Of a DNA stretch of 64,000 bases, positions 24,401-30,993 are shown in pieces. Position numbers and translations under genes: made by a program. The stretch is from contig NC_047071.1 in NCBI RefSeq assembly GCF_902459465.1, positions 9,936,002 through 10,000,001 on the forward strand, in the 5' to 3' direction. The number at the start of each line of letters is the position of its first letter. The first letter of the stretch is position 1. This DNA comes from Asterias rubens (taxonomy: Eukaryota > Echinodermata > Asteroidea > Forcipulatida > Asteriidae). The notes beneath the pieces were generated by a model, which worked only from the letters and a program-made list of their open reading frames with translations, was not told the origin of the DNA and did no database searches.

Positions 24401-27234
24401 ACATTTTTCTGAACTGGGTCATGTTTATAAAATAGCTACATGCTACATGTATGTACCTTTTATAACATGACAGTTTATTCTGTGACATTAACTGGTACGT
24501 AAATGGTATAAAAAATAGGTGTGGTTAATTTGTATGGCGAATTTGTGAGTTAAATTTGTGTTAAATTGGTGTATTAAATTTGTGTGCTTTACATTGTGTT
24601 TACAATTGTATTAAGTACAGGGTCACCGTCAGATTTTTTTTTTACTACTGTCTATAATCTTAGTTTACAGTGTACCATAATATGATGTATGTAATGTGTA
24701 TTCACCTCACACAGATGCCGGAAACTAGTCGCGGAAACTTACTGTACTTCCTTAAATTCACAGTGATCTGTTCCAGGAAATCTTATATCAAAATATGAAT
24801 CAGGGAAAATAAAAGAATGACATGACCAAGAAAACCCTGCAAAGTTGTATACATGACTGAGTCACTTTTCCACCTTTTTGAGGAAAGACTGTTTTTTGGG
24901 TTTTTTTTTTTTTTGTAACATTTTTAACGAGTTGTGTTTACAAGAGTGTTTTGCTTGTTGCCTGTATTCTCGGAAGCAAACTGGTTAAAGTGCACTGCAA
25001 AACTCATGTTTAAATATAAGCTCTAAAGGGTTGACTGTACTTTACAGTTTACACTCACATGATGTAAAATGTTTAAAATTATCAAACAATCTGCCCAGTT
25101 CTCAACAATTGCGCACATAAGAGATATTAAATTTGCATCGGGGATAAGGAATATAAATTTTGGTTTTTACCCGCTGCCAAAACATAGGATTCAAACTGCC
25201 TCGAGCTACCGGGCAACCTCGGTAGTCTACATGAAGTTGGTAAGACACTGCTCTAGAATTGCAAGGGTTGTGGGTTCGAATCCCACCCAAGTAACATGCC
25301 TGTGATATTTGTTCACAGGACTCGGGAAAATACTGAGTATACAGTGCTGTATGGGTAAAAACTAAAATTAAAATTGCACACATGTTATAAACAAGAACAT
25401 GTTTATAGGCCTATACTCCCAATGTATACTTTCAGACAAATGCTACTCTACAAGCAGTAATGGACAACAAGAAACACATGACATAGCATCCATCGATGCT
25501 TCACAACAACATTTTTTCTAACATACTAAAAGGGAAAAACTCTGAAACCATCCAAAAAAGTTTCAACGTGTGAATGGACCAGCAGGCCAACGTAGTCAGG
25601 TTGGTCAGTACATGTACTGTACCAGTAGATTTTGACTTTAACAAAGAAAACAAAGTCAACCCCAACCCCAATGCAGACATCTTTGGTTTATAAACAAAGA
25701 CTTGTATTATACAATGTACTGCCACTATAACATGGTCAAGCATGATGCTTACACCAACAGCAGGTTATGCACCATGTTGCCAAGGTTTCTTGTCAATGCC
25801 TTGGTGCCCCTAGAGAAAAAGTGTTGGCTCTTACAGGTTACAACCATGGAGGAAGGGGTGAAGTGCCTGCAGAAGTGGTCCCACAAAATTGAGTTTTACG
25901 GATGGGTCAAATATTGAATTTTAAACATTTATTCACAGGGCAGGGACAAATTCTTCCTCCATCATGTTACATTACATATGTAATACATTGTACTTTGTAG
26001 GAACAAGATCTGGCCTGGTATGTAAATTTATCGAGCATGTATGGTTCACATAATTATTTTATATGTAAGAAAATTACGTTCTAAACATTTTCAGGAAATA
26101 TGCCATACACGTAGTAGTATGACTGTTACTTTTTCACTCTTTAACACCAGTATCATTGAAAGCGACCTTCGACTCAGATAAATTTTGCTTTTTGGGGGTC
26201 GTAATGAATGAAAAAGTGTGTATGTGGAGTGGACTTGTCATAAATGGTTGGAATGTTTCCAAAGTCTGAGTTCAACTGTGATTGAGCCGAGTGAGTTTCA
26301 ATGTCTGTTTTTTTTTGTGTTTTTTTTAGTACAGACAGTAGGCCTGAAGTCTTTTGTTTTTAATTAAATAAAACCACTGAAAAATATAAAATCAACCTCA
26401 AACTAACTTCTAAGCAAGGATTAAAGACAGTACATTTATTTTATAAGTCAATAAAGGCAGTACAAATTATACGACACTAAAAAATGAACAAAGCCAACCA
26501 AATTAAAAAATAACAAGGATTTTTAACCATAGTTTAAGTTCATCCATGGAGGTAGAAACATGTCATGGTAGAAACCCATCCATGTCATATTAACTTAGGT
26601 TTATCGCAAATAGAAAAATATCAAGAGAGGGTGCTGTTGAACCCACACAAAGGTATAGGCGTTGCGTGCACAAGTCGTAGAAACTGCATAGCAACCGCCC
26701 CATATTCCTTCCCACAATGCATTGCGGTTCTGTATTGCAATAAACCTTATTCGGATGTCAAAACTTGCGCTTCACTTTACTGTGGAATTTTGTTACAATG
26801 ATCGATAGGCCTACTTAACAATCAAGAGGCCTATGAATCTGTAATCAATTTCCTTCCTTGAAATTTATGCTGTTTTACTGGGGAAAAATTGTAAACAAAT
26901 AATGGAACTGAAGAAATGCCGGATGAACAAACAAAGAAACCATCAGATACAGACAAGTTACCTTTCTGTTTCAAAATGATACTTAATGGTTAACAAAATG
27001 ACGTTATAGGGATTCAAAAATCACCACAAATATTGGGCGAAAAAAAACAAAAATTACCTTAAAATAACCCCCTTCGTAGAGCGTTTCCGGTGGTCCGAAA
27101 ATCGCCACTTCCCATTCGAACAGATTAGCTTCATTCGGTAGTGTTACTGTGAAACCTTCGACTGGCTCGTCGTGTATTTTCTTTAGTTCTAAACTCAGCG
27201 CTCTCAGGGCAGCGGACGGCGGTGTCGTGGCCAT
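3404..27234 (-). CDS. UBE2R2: Ubiquitin-conjugating enzyme E2 R2/R1 (CDC34-like)
   Basis: E2 enzyme that takes ubiquitin from E1 and, with cullin-RING (SCF) ligases, builds Lys48 chains on substrates in the nucleus and cytosol. Coding exons (join, minus): 27234-27058, 8544-8458, 6690-6590, 4717-4583, 3635-3404. All junctions are AG/GT and stay in frame, giving 243 residues (human UBE2R2 has 238). Visible landmarks are PVEGF at 24-28, WEVAIFGPP at 41-49, the HPN motif at 83-85, catalytic Cys94 in [11 protein letters not shown], and the CDC34-type acidic loop [16 protein letters not shown] at 102-117. The tail is strongly acidic and ends DDSGNGES. The first ATG of the upstream frame (27276) is not used: MATTPPS aligns with the family N-terminus. 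Odd points are an 18.5-kb first intron and one extra residue (Gln89) at the exon 2/3 junction. It could equally be called CDC34, as invertebrates usually have one co-orthologue of the two vertebrate genes. Confidence 0.96.
3835..3915. mobile_element. Fragment of 'gatttcacaaag' MITE family
   Basis: Contains TTAGGACTAC...TTTGTGAAATC followed by ACCCC, the terminus of a small repeat family whose better copies lie at 50581-50705 and 62995-63160. It sits in the last UBE2R2 intron (3636-4582). Only one end is clear. Confidence 0.45.
4253..4330. mobile_element. Truncated TTAA-type MITE (end fragment)
   Basis: About 75 bp match one end of the ~370-bp TTAA family (GACACTGGACAC, then AAAGACCAGTCTTCTCAC and GGTGTATCTCAACAT) before similarity stops. 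The far terminus is missing, so this is a broken copy inside the last UBE2R2 intron. Confidence 0.65.
4905..5125. repeat. Dispersed ~200-bp repeat (copy 1)
   Basis: Shares ordered blocks with 32615-32841: GTATTTTCACAAGAACCC, GGACACCAACCCTCAGAAAT followed by CTGAGAAAG, and GGTGAAAA near the end. A third relative covers part of the 3' end at about 41755-41860. Boundaries and class are unknown. It lies in the UBE2R2 intron 4718-6589. Confidence 0.55.
5126..6184. other. UBE2R2 intronic sequence, nothing recognised
   Basis: Part of the UBE2R2 intron between the exons at 4583-4717 and 6590-6690. I see no exon, RNA gene or bounded repeat in it. Confidence 0.5.
6185..6480 (-). mobile_element. tRNA-derived SINE (family A2)
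   Basis: Read on the minus strand, it begins with a tRNA-like head: GTGTCATGGCCGAGTGGTAA (A-box region), then a B-box GGTTCGAATCCC (plus-strand 6395-6406), ending the head with GGTCGTGACAC. The body contains GTCCTTGAGCAAGATACTTT and ACCCAGGGGTATAAATGG and is shared with 60550-60775. The head resembles Leu/Ser tRNA with a long variable arm. It is not a functional tRNA gene because no acceptor stem can pair. Confidence 0.75.
6828..6886. repeat. Short palindromic repeat, 'gatttcacaaag' family
   Basis: CTGGGGTGGTATCTCTTGTT and CTTTGTGAAATCGACCCC form imperfect inverted ends around the central sequence GTTAGTATTCCTAACTC. This looks like a very short internally deleted relative of the family at 50581-50705. 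It is intronic to UBE2R2 (intron 1 side of the exon 6590-6690). Confidence 0.5.
7168..7371. mobile_element. Harbinger-like MITE with TTA duplication
   Basis: A 204-bp foldback flanked by TTA on both sides (7165-7167 and 7372-7374). Inverted ends read GGCTGATTCATACTTCC and, reversed, AGCCCGATTCATATTTCC. The inner part is rich in GAATGCGAA / TTCGCATTC repeats and has a full CRE palindrome TGACGTCA at 7241-7248. A second copy lies at 15573-15769. The TTA duplication suggests PIF/Harbinger; no transposase is present. Confidence 0.75.
7991..8379. mobile_element. Foldback MITE, TTAA flanks (family 2)
   Basis: A 389-bp near-complete inverted repeat flanked by TTAA at 7987-7990 and 8380-8383. The outer ends contain ACACGTTGGCTTGGATCGG and its reverse complement. 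The centre is the perfect palindrome GAGTCAAAATTTTGACTC around 8172-8189, flanked by matching AAAATGG/CCATTTT and TTTTACGTCGC arms. Open frames on both strands across it are a by-product of the palindrome. A half copy is at 42366-42535. TTAA flanks point to a piggyBac- or Kolobok-type mechanism. Confidence 0.8.
8545..12614. other. UBE2R2 intron 1, 3' part, mostly unique
   Basis: The proximal end of the 18.5-kb first intron. Apart from the duplicated block at 9432-10045, I recognise no exon, RNA or bounded element. Several TACATGTA and GTACATGTAC palindromes are present (for example near 11465 and 12300). Confidence 0.45.
9432..10045. repeat. ~85-bp direct repeats flanking a dispersed element
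   Basis: The segment 9440-9525 (AATGCACATAAA...TATACAAACTTCATT...GGTGCTGACATTTTC) recurs at 9968-10045 with about 80% identity. Between them, 9536-9700 starts with GGTTTGCGGTTACACCATGT and matches 48695-48840 for about 140 bp (CTACTTGCCAGG, TTCTTAGAGAACTG, GTGTTCGGGAGAC). The inner part is therefore a dispersed repeat; whether the outer pair is its target duplication or an unrelated tandem duplication is unclear. Confidence 0.55.
12856..13235 (+). mobile_element. TTAA-type MITE (full length)
   Basis: A 380-bp copy flanked by TTAA at 12852-12855 and 13236-13239. The left terminus is AGACAATGGACACTATTGGT and the right is ATTACCAATAGTGTCCACTG. Internal marks are GACCAGTCTTCTCACTTGG, a GATTTCGAGACCTCAAATTC / GAGGTCTCGAAATC hairpin, and AGAGGGAGCC. 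It lies in UBE2R2 intron 1. Plus denotes the GACCAGTCTTC-first orientation. Confidence 0.85.
13757..14024. mobile_element. MITE with 'ctagagggc' inverted ends
   Basis: About 268 bp bounded by TATAAGAACTAGAGGGCGCA and the opposite end GGGCCCTCTAGTGCTTATAT, which match as inverted repeats. The inside is GC-richer than its surroundings and contains GCGCGC motifs and GGCCATTTTAAAAGTTG / AGCCATTTTCTAAGTTG direct repeats. The exact target duplication is not clear. It lies in UBE2R2 intron 1. Confidence 0.6.
14577..14626. repeat. (ATT)n / poly-T / poly-G microsatellite
   Basis: About seven ATT units run into a pure T tract and then a run of G (TTTTTT...GGGGGGGG). This could be the 3' tail of a decayed retroposon on the plus strand, but no body was recognised upstream. 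Confidence 0.7.
15573..15769. mobile_element. Harbinger-like MITE with TTA duplication
   Basis: A 197-bp foldback flanked by TTA (15570-15572 and 15770-15772). The ends are AGCCCGGTTCATACTTCC and GAAGTATGAACCAGGCT. The arms are made of repeated GCGAATGC / GCATTCGC units. Two CRE palindromes TGACGTCA sit symmetrically at 15627-15634 and 15713-15720. It is the better-preserved sister of 7168-7371. Confidence 0.82.
16385..16758 (+). mobile_element. TTAA-type MITE, left tip lost
   Basis: Matches the family from CACTATTGGTAATTGTCC to AGTGTCCACTGCT, with TTAA at the right (16759-16762). The expected outer AGGCAGTGGA of the left terminus is missing and replaced by TATATAAAG, so the left end is eroded. 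Internal GACCTCAAATTC / AAGGTCTTGAAATC hairpin is present. It lies in UBE2R2 intron 1. Confidence 0.8.
17840..18046. repeat. Long palindrome centred on GTACATGTAC
   Basis: The arms 17840-17935 and 17936-18046 are reverse complements over almost their whole length: GCACTGTTTATTATGATGTA at the left edge and TACATCATAATAAACAGTGC at the right. The right arm carries an extra copy of the 15-bp block AAAACAATGAAAACT. Mismatches are few. No target duplication was recognised. It could be a foldback element or a locally generated inverted duplication. Confidence 0.85.
18206..18470. repeat. Tandem duplication, ~130-bp unit x2
   Basis: Two consecutive units share GAGGCATTAAAC, TTTCACCCAAGAAACAAACC, AAATCTAGCCCTAACTAGCT and CCTGTAGAACTGAGAAAGTA. 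Identity is about 90%, with a small indel before GAGTAGTT. It is intronic to UBE2R2 with no sign of coding content. Confidence 0.85.
18471..21257. other. UBE2R2 intron 1, no recognised feature
   Basis: AT-rich intronic DNA. There are short homopolymers (10-G at about 18506, T runs at 19679-19689) and frequent TACATGTA. No exon, RNA gene or bounded repeat was identified. Confidence 0.45.
21258..21380 (+). mobile_element. Decayed tRNA-derived SINE (family B)
   Basis: Retains CTAGCTACCGG, a degraded B-box (GGTCAAATCCCACC), TTTGTTCACAGGACTCG and GGGGAAAGTAC in the order seen in 25148-25385. The A-box region is unrecognisable. It is much older than the other family B copies in the window. Confidence 0.55.
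21755..24066. mobile_element. 2.3-kb TA-flanked DNA transposon, non-autonomous
   Basis: The terminal inverted repeat CCGTAATTTTCGGATTATAA (21755) matches its reverse complement ending at 24066 (GATTATAATCCGAAAATTACGG is the outer form, given here only in part). It is flanked by TA at 21753-21754 and 24067-24068. Subterminal repeats of GCGGTTTATA and related GCCGACGTATA/GCCGCGCGG motifs occur at both ends. The inside holds an imperfect tandem duplication at about 22063-22215 (GACGTCAGACATYCARGCTA twice) and three ATTGGCC motifs at 23500-23535. The longest open frames resemble no transposase. A TA target site suggests Tc1/mariner-pogo or a related IS630-like superfamily; the assignment is inference. 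Confidence 0.8.
25148..25385 (+). mobile_element. tRNA-derived SINE (family B)
   Basis: The tRNA-like part runs from GAGCTACCGGGCAACCTCGG to a canonical B-box GGTTCGAATCC at 25273-25283, followed by CATGCCTGTGATATTTGTTC and ACAGGACTCGGGAAAATACT. The outer edges TTTGGTTTTTACCC and GGGTAAAAACTAAAA are inverted relative to each other. Inverted copies lie at 31562-31790 and 62535-62720. Not a working tRNA gene because there is no pairing acceptor stem. It lies in UBE2R2 intron 1. Confidence 0.8.
25386..27057. other. UBE2R2 intron 1, 5' part
   Basis: AT-rich intron sequence between the SINE and the donor site of coding exon 1 (27057-27056, complementary GT). No exon or bounded repeat was recognised. 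Confidence 0.45.
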
Positions 27235-27480
27235 GTTCTGTGACACAACGATTCCTTTCCCCGCCGCTAACAACAAATGATCAAAATCCAGCCGATTCTT
27301 GTCGTCACTTCCAAGTTTTGGGGTTCCTTTTTTTCTTTTCCTAGAGATCTTCAGCCAGTGTATGTGTGTAGTGTTGTTGTTGCAATGGCGAATGTAGAGA
27401 TGACGTCACAGAATAAGGACAATCCGGAAATGGCCGATCAAGGCCGAAAACCTCATCGGCTTGTGTACGGTGAATGAAAG
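27235..27480 (-). promoter_or_regulatory. Putative UBE2R2 5' UTR and promoter
   Basis: Directly upstream of the UBE2R2 start. It has a full CRE palindrome TGACGTCA at 27401-27408, 167 bp upstream of the ATG, and an ETS-like CCGGAAATGG core at 27423-27432. GC content is higher than in the surrounding intron and intergenic DNA. No TATA box was seen at a convincing distance. The start of transcription cannot be read from sequence alone. Confidence 0.5.
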
Positions 27481-28479
27481 AGTCTAAACTTCTTTTTGGA
27501 AAGAGACAACAATAATAAATTATTATGATTAAATTATAAACCTGATTTTTACATTATATTAAAACACAGACTATTTTTTAATACATAACAATTATTTTGA
27601 TGTTTTCTTTCACTAATGCAAGTTCGTAATCCATAAACTGACAATGTGCACCAAGGCAATGTTGGCAGAAATGGGACACTGTAGTATTGTTTGCCAGCTG
27701 TCCCTCTGTGAACTATTGAGGCCGCTATTGTGAAAACAAAAGTGTGTAGTATTGTGGTATTGTGCTTAGGTACAAAACAAATCAATGACAGTAAGCATAG
27801 GCCTATTCTTAAGTCGTATGATTCATGGTCAAAGTTCGTCCTTGGTATTAATAATGTACCAAAGTTGATAAAAACCATGATGGCAATTACTACAAAAATA
27901 TTGTTGTGGTGTAAGAGTATACTATCTTCATAATTTTCGAGGGAAACTATTGTGATTGGTTGGTTCATATTCCGGAGAAGTTTCGTTGACACTGATGGTG
28001 GGCGCGTCTGCCACATCGTGGACTGTGGGAAATCTTGTGAAGTTATTCAACTTGTAGTTCGCTGAGTCATTTTTGGACGGTTGTGTGTTTGCTAGGATCC
28101 CAGAACAGGCTGTAATTTTGAGCCGCCCCAACCACCATGGCCCAACTGATATGGGGGATGTAAGCACAACAAAAGCTTGAAGCACATGAGAAACAGGTCA
28201 TAATGATCAGCCAATTAAGTTTTCATTGTTTTGACAGGTGCCCCACTAATTAATGTTGCTTTTGGCAAAGAAATTAATTATTAATGTCAAGCAGTATTTT
28301 CTGCTTAAAATCTTATTCTTTGTGAAATTGTGCCCATGTTACATTATTTGGTGTCAAAATTAATTTTGTGTCACTCATTCTCAATCAAGTGGTTGGTGGT
28401 TGCTGAGGCTGCATACTCCTAGGGTTTGAGATTGAGAAATAAAAAGGAGTTTATTGTAACCTGGTTATTACATGTTTTA

Positions 28480-28740
28480 TACCTCCACCCGTCCGTCGAT
28501 CGCATGGGCTTTCTAGGCAAGTGGGGGAGTCCGTGGCCCGGTCTAACCTAAATGCAAACATAAACTTCGGCCGCGCCTTCTAAAACCCCACCCACTTTTA
28601 GGAGGCCGGCGCGGCGGCGGAAGTTGAGGTTTGCATGCTAGGGCTTTTGTAAACATCGAGTGTTCACAGAGACTGATGGTTGATGGAGCGATGTTAGGTT
28701 TTGGCTGGACAGTTGCAAAACTATAATCATAGTAAGGTTA
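28480..28740 (+). promoter_or_regulatory. GC-rich island; candidate KXD1 promoter / 5' exon
   Basis: The most GC-rich stretch of the divergent UBE2R2-KXD1 spacer. It includes an imperfect hairpin at 28551-28638: ATGCAAACATAAACTTCGGC on the left faces GAAGTTGAGGTTTGCAT on the right, with GGCCGCGCC/GGCGCGGCGG in the stem. A donor-like ATA|GTAAGG follows at 28730-28736. An acceptor-like pyrimidine tract ending TTTTTTAATCAG lies at about 30775-30786, upstream of the KXD1 ATG. Together these suggest a non-coding first exon with a ~2-kb 5' UTR intron; this is inference. Confidence 0.35.
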
Positions 28741-29502
28741 GTTGTATTTCACATAAATAAAATAAGATTCAAATGAAACAACTTGACAAAAAAATAATTG
28801 TTTTGAAGGGTCATTAGAAAATGTATTTGTTTTGTTTTTTTGTTCAAAAGTATTTTGTCGGCGCGCGCGCCTGTGGTCCAATTCAATTATGTATCAAATT
28901 AATTTACTTCATTTAAGTCACTTTGTACATCATTTGTATGTTGTTTTGTATTCAGTTGCAGAATTATGACGAATAAAACGAAATAATTATTAATATAAAT
29001 TGCTTTGAAGTACTGTTATAAGAAAACAAGAATAGTTTGGTGTTTTCTACAATGTTAGGGCGCCCTCTCGTGTTCGTATTGAGAATGTGCTTGTAAATAA
29101 CGTCTGGCTCCCATTCTCACTTCCTTGCGTGCAAATAGGATTTATACAATTTAAATAGTTGGCTGTAACAAGGTATCATACTGTTCATTTAAACACATGT
29201 AAAACCGTAGAGTAAGGACTCTATGGTAAAACCAAAGCACTGATTATTATTGTTGTTAATGAGAGAACCACAGATATTAGCTCCGTTATTGAGTAAGAAT
29301 GATGTTAATTAAGGGGAAGAATTTTCATGCTTGGTGGTGAGATGACCAGTTACGGCTCCACTTTGCTGCTGTGGTATATTGCAATCCTTATTTCTTCAGT
29401 TGTGACTTTTGTTTTACTTTTATAGTAGTTTATTTAATATACCAATTTATTATTATAAACTTATATAACTATAATAAGCATGGATGGAGGAATACACTGA
29501 AT

Positions 29503-30227
29503 CGGTCGCACTAAATACCGACAACTCACGACCCCTCACGACAACTCACGACAACAATTTTTAAATGCACTTTATCAGAACATTTGAACAAAATCCATGT
29601 GCACAAGAGTCATATGCATCTAAATCACCTTCAAACTGTTGAAAAAATTGTATTTTTAACTGTAAAAAGGTGTTTTTTACCCCGAATTTAGTAACGAACG
29701 GAAATATTCGCCATGTTGTCTTTCGACGTACTTGGACGATTCTATTACACCGCAGGGGGCGAGGTAATTTCTGATGGCTGAGTTTTATTTTTTCGGTTTG
29801 GTTTTAGCTGCTGATTTTTTCTTTCTTGTTAGTAACTAAGCCGCCACTCTGGAATTCGAAATTAAAAGGGGAAACTTAAATATACATTTTGTAATATTGT
29901 TTTAAACTCCATGAAATACATTTAAAAAAAGGTAAATAATCATCTTGCATATTGTATCACCCCTGCGGTATAATAGAATCGTCCAAGTGCGTCGAAATAC
30001 AACATGGCGGATATTACCGTTCGTTAGTAAATTCGGGTAAAAAACCACCTTTTTTACAATTAAAAATACAATTTTTTCAACAGTTTGAAAACGATTTGGG
30101 TGCATATGACTCTTGTGCATATATTTAACGGTTGACTTATGTTCAAATGATCTGTTAAAGTGCATTTAAAAATTGTTGTCGTGAGTTGTCGTGAGGGGTC
30201 GTGAGTTGTCGGTATTTAGTGCGACCC
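29503..30227. mobile_element. 725-bp hAT-like foldback element, perfect 8-bp duplication
   Basis: Flanked by the identical octamer CACTGAAT at 29495-29502 and 30228-30235. The arms are about 265 bp each and nearly complementary. The outer ends are GGTCGCACTAAATACCGACA and, on the right, TGTCGGTATTTAGTGCGACC. Each end carries three short GTCGTGAG / CTCACGAC repeats. The central loop lies at about 29765-29940. An 8-bp duplication is typical of hAT. There is no transposase. It lies in the UBE2R2-KXD1 spacer, crossing the possible KXD1 5' UTR intron. Confidence 0.88.
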
Positions 30228-30424
30228 CACTGAATTGTTCAATCTGAACTGACCGCACTGACTAAAATTTAAAAACTGTCTGCCAGCCAGTGGTGTGTCA
30301 CACTTCCCCTCTCCATGATTTGAATACATTAATTAGAACAGTGTCTCAGTTGACTGTCGTTGTACTTTGTAGATGTGTACACAAAACGTAGGTATAGCGA
30401 TCAGTAGCGATCGATAGGAATAAC

Positions 30425-30480
30425 TTTCCGTAATATCGTGCCACCACTTTTTCACTAATTTTTACAAAAAGGGAAATCTC
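30425..30480. mobile_element. Fragment of 'ccaccactttttca' MITE
   Basis: AACTTTCCGTAATATCGTGC, CACCACTTTTTCACTAATTT and TTACAAAAAGGGAAATCTCA match one end of the family seen complete at 52665-52790 and 58525-58645. The opposite end is not present. Confidence 0.6.
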
Positions 30481-30993
30481 ATTCATTGATGTAAACTTCT
30501 ACAGGTTTGTCAGTTTATGTATATGGTGGATTACATGAAGTGCTTTTAATACACTGCCAGCAACTGTTTTGCTAGCAAAACCAATTCTGTAATGTTCTTT
30601 TAACTTATCAAAATCACCCACTCAGATGGATTGATCTTTGATGGATATAGGGGGATTCTATTTCTAATATGGACATGATGGGTACAAATCTTTATAATAA
30701 TAAAAAAGTACTGCTTAACCATCCTCACCAAAGTCTTATTAAAAGACAAACTAGTTATTTCTTTATATATATATTTTTTTAATCAGGGATACAGTACAGG
30801 TGTTTAAACTCCACATGACCTGTGTGTGACTCCTTTGAAGATTATATTCAGCATGATCGTCAGAAGAATGAGAACCTACTGTTGACAACAAGAAGTTACT
30901 TAAATGGAGATTTAAAGGAAATCTTTTCCGCTCGAAGCAAATTTTAAACCAAATAAATGACATACCAACAAGTTATGTGGACAAGTTAGTGCC

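Noticed and set aside
25195-25295. Functional tRNA gene (also 6395, 31658, 42240, 51090)
   Set aside because: A B-box and partial A-box are present, but no acceptor stem can pair, and each sequence recurs as a longer repeat unit. They are tRNA-derived SINEs.
27549-28016. 155-residue minus-strand frame upstream of UBE2R2
   Set aside because: The longest unassigned frame in the window, but it has low-complexity hydrophobic content, no domain I recognise, no splice logic, and an equally open opposite strand.
29503-30227. LTR retrotransposon or solo LTR
   Set aside because: The repeats are inverted, not direct, and the 8-bp duplication and lack of TG..CA ends fit a DNA transposon.
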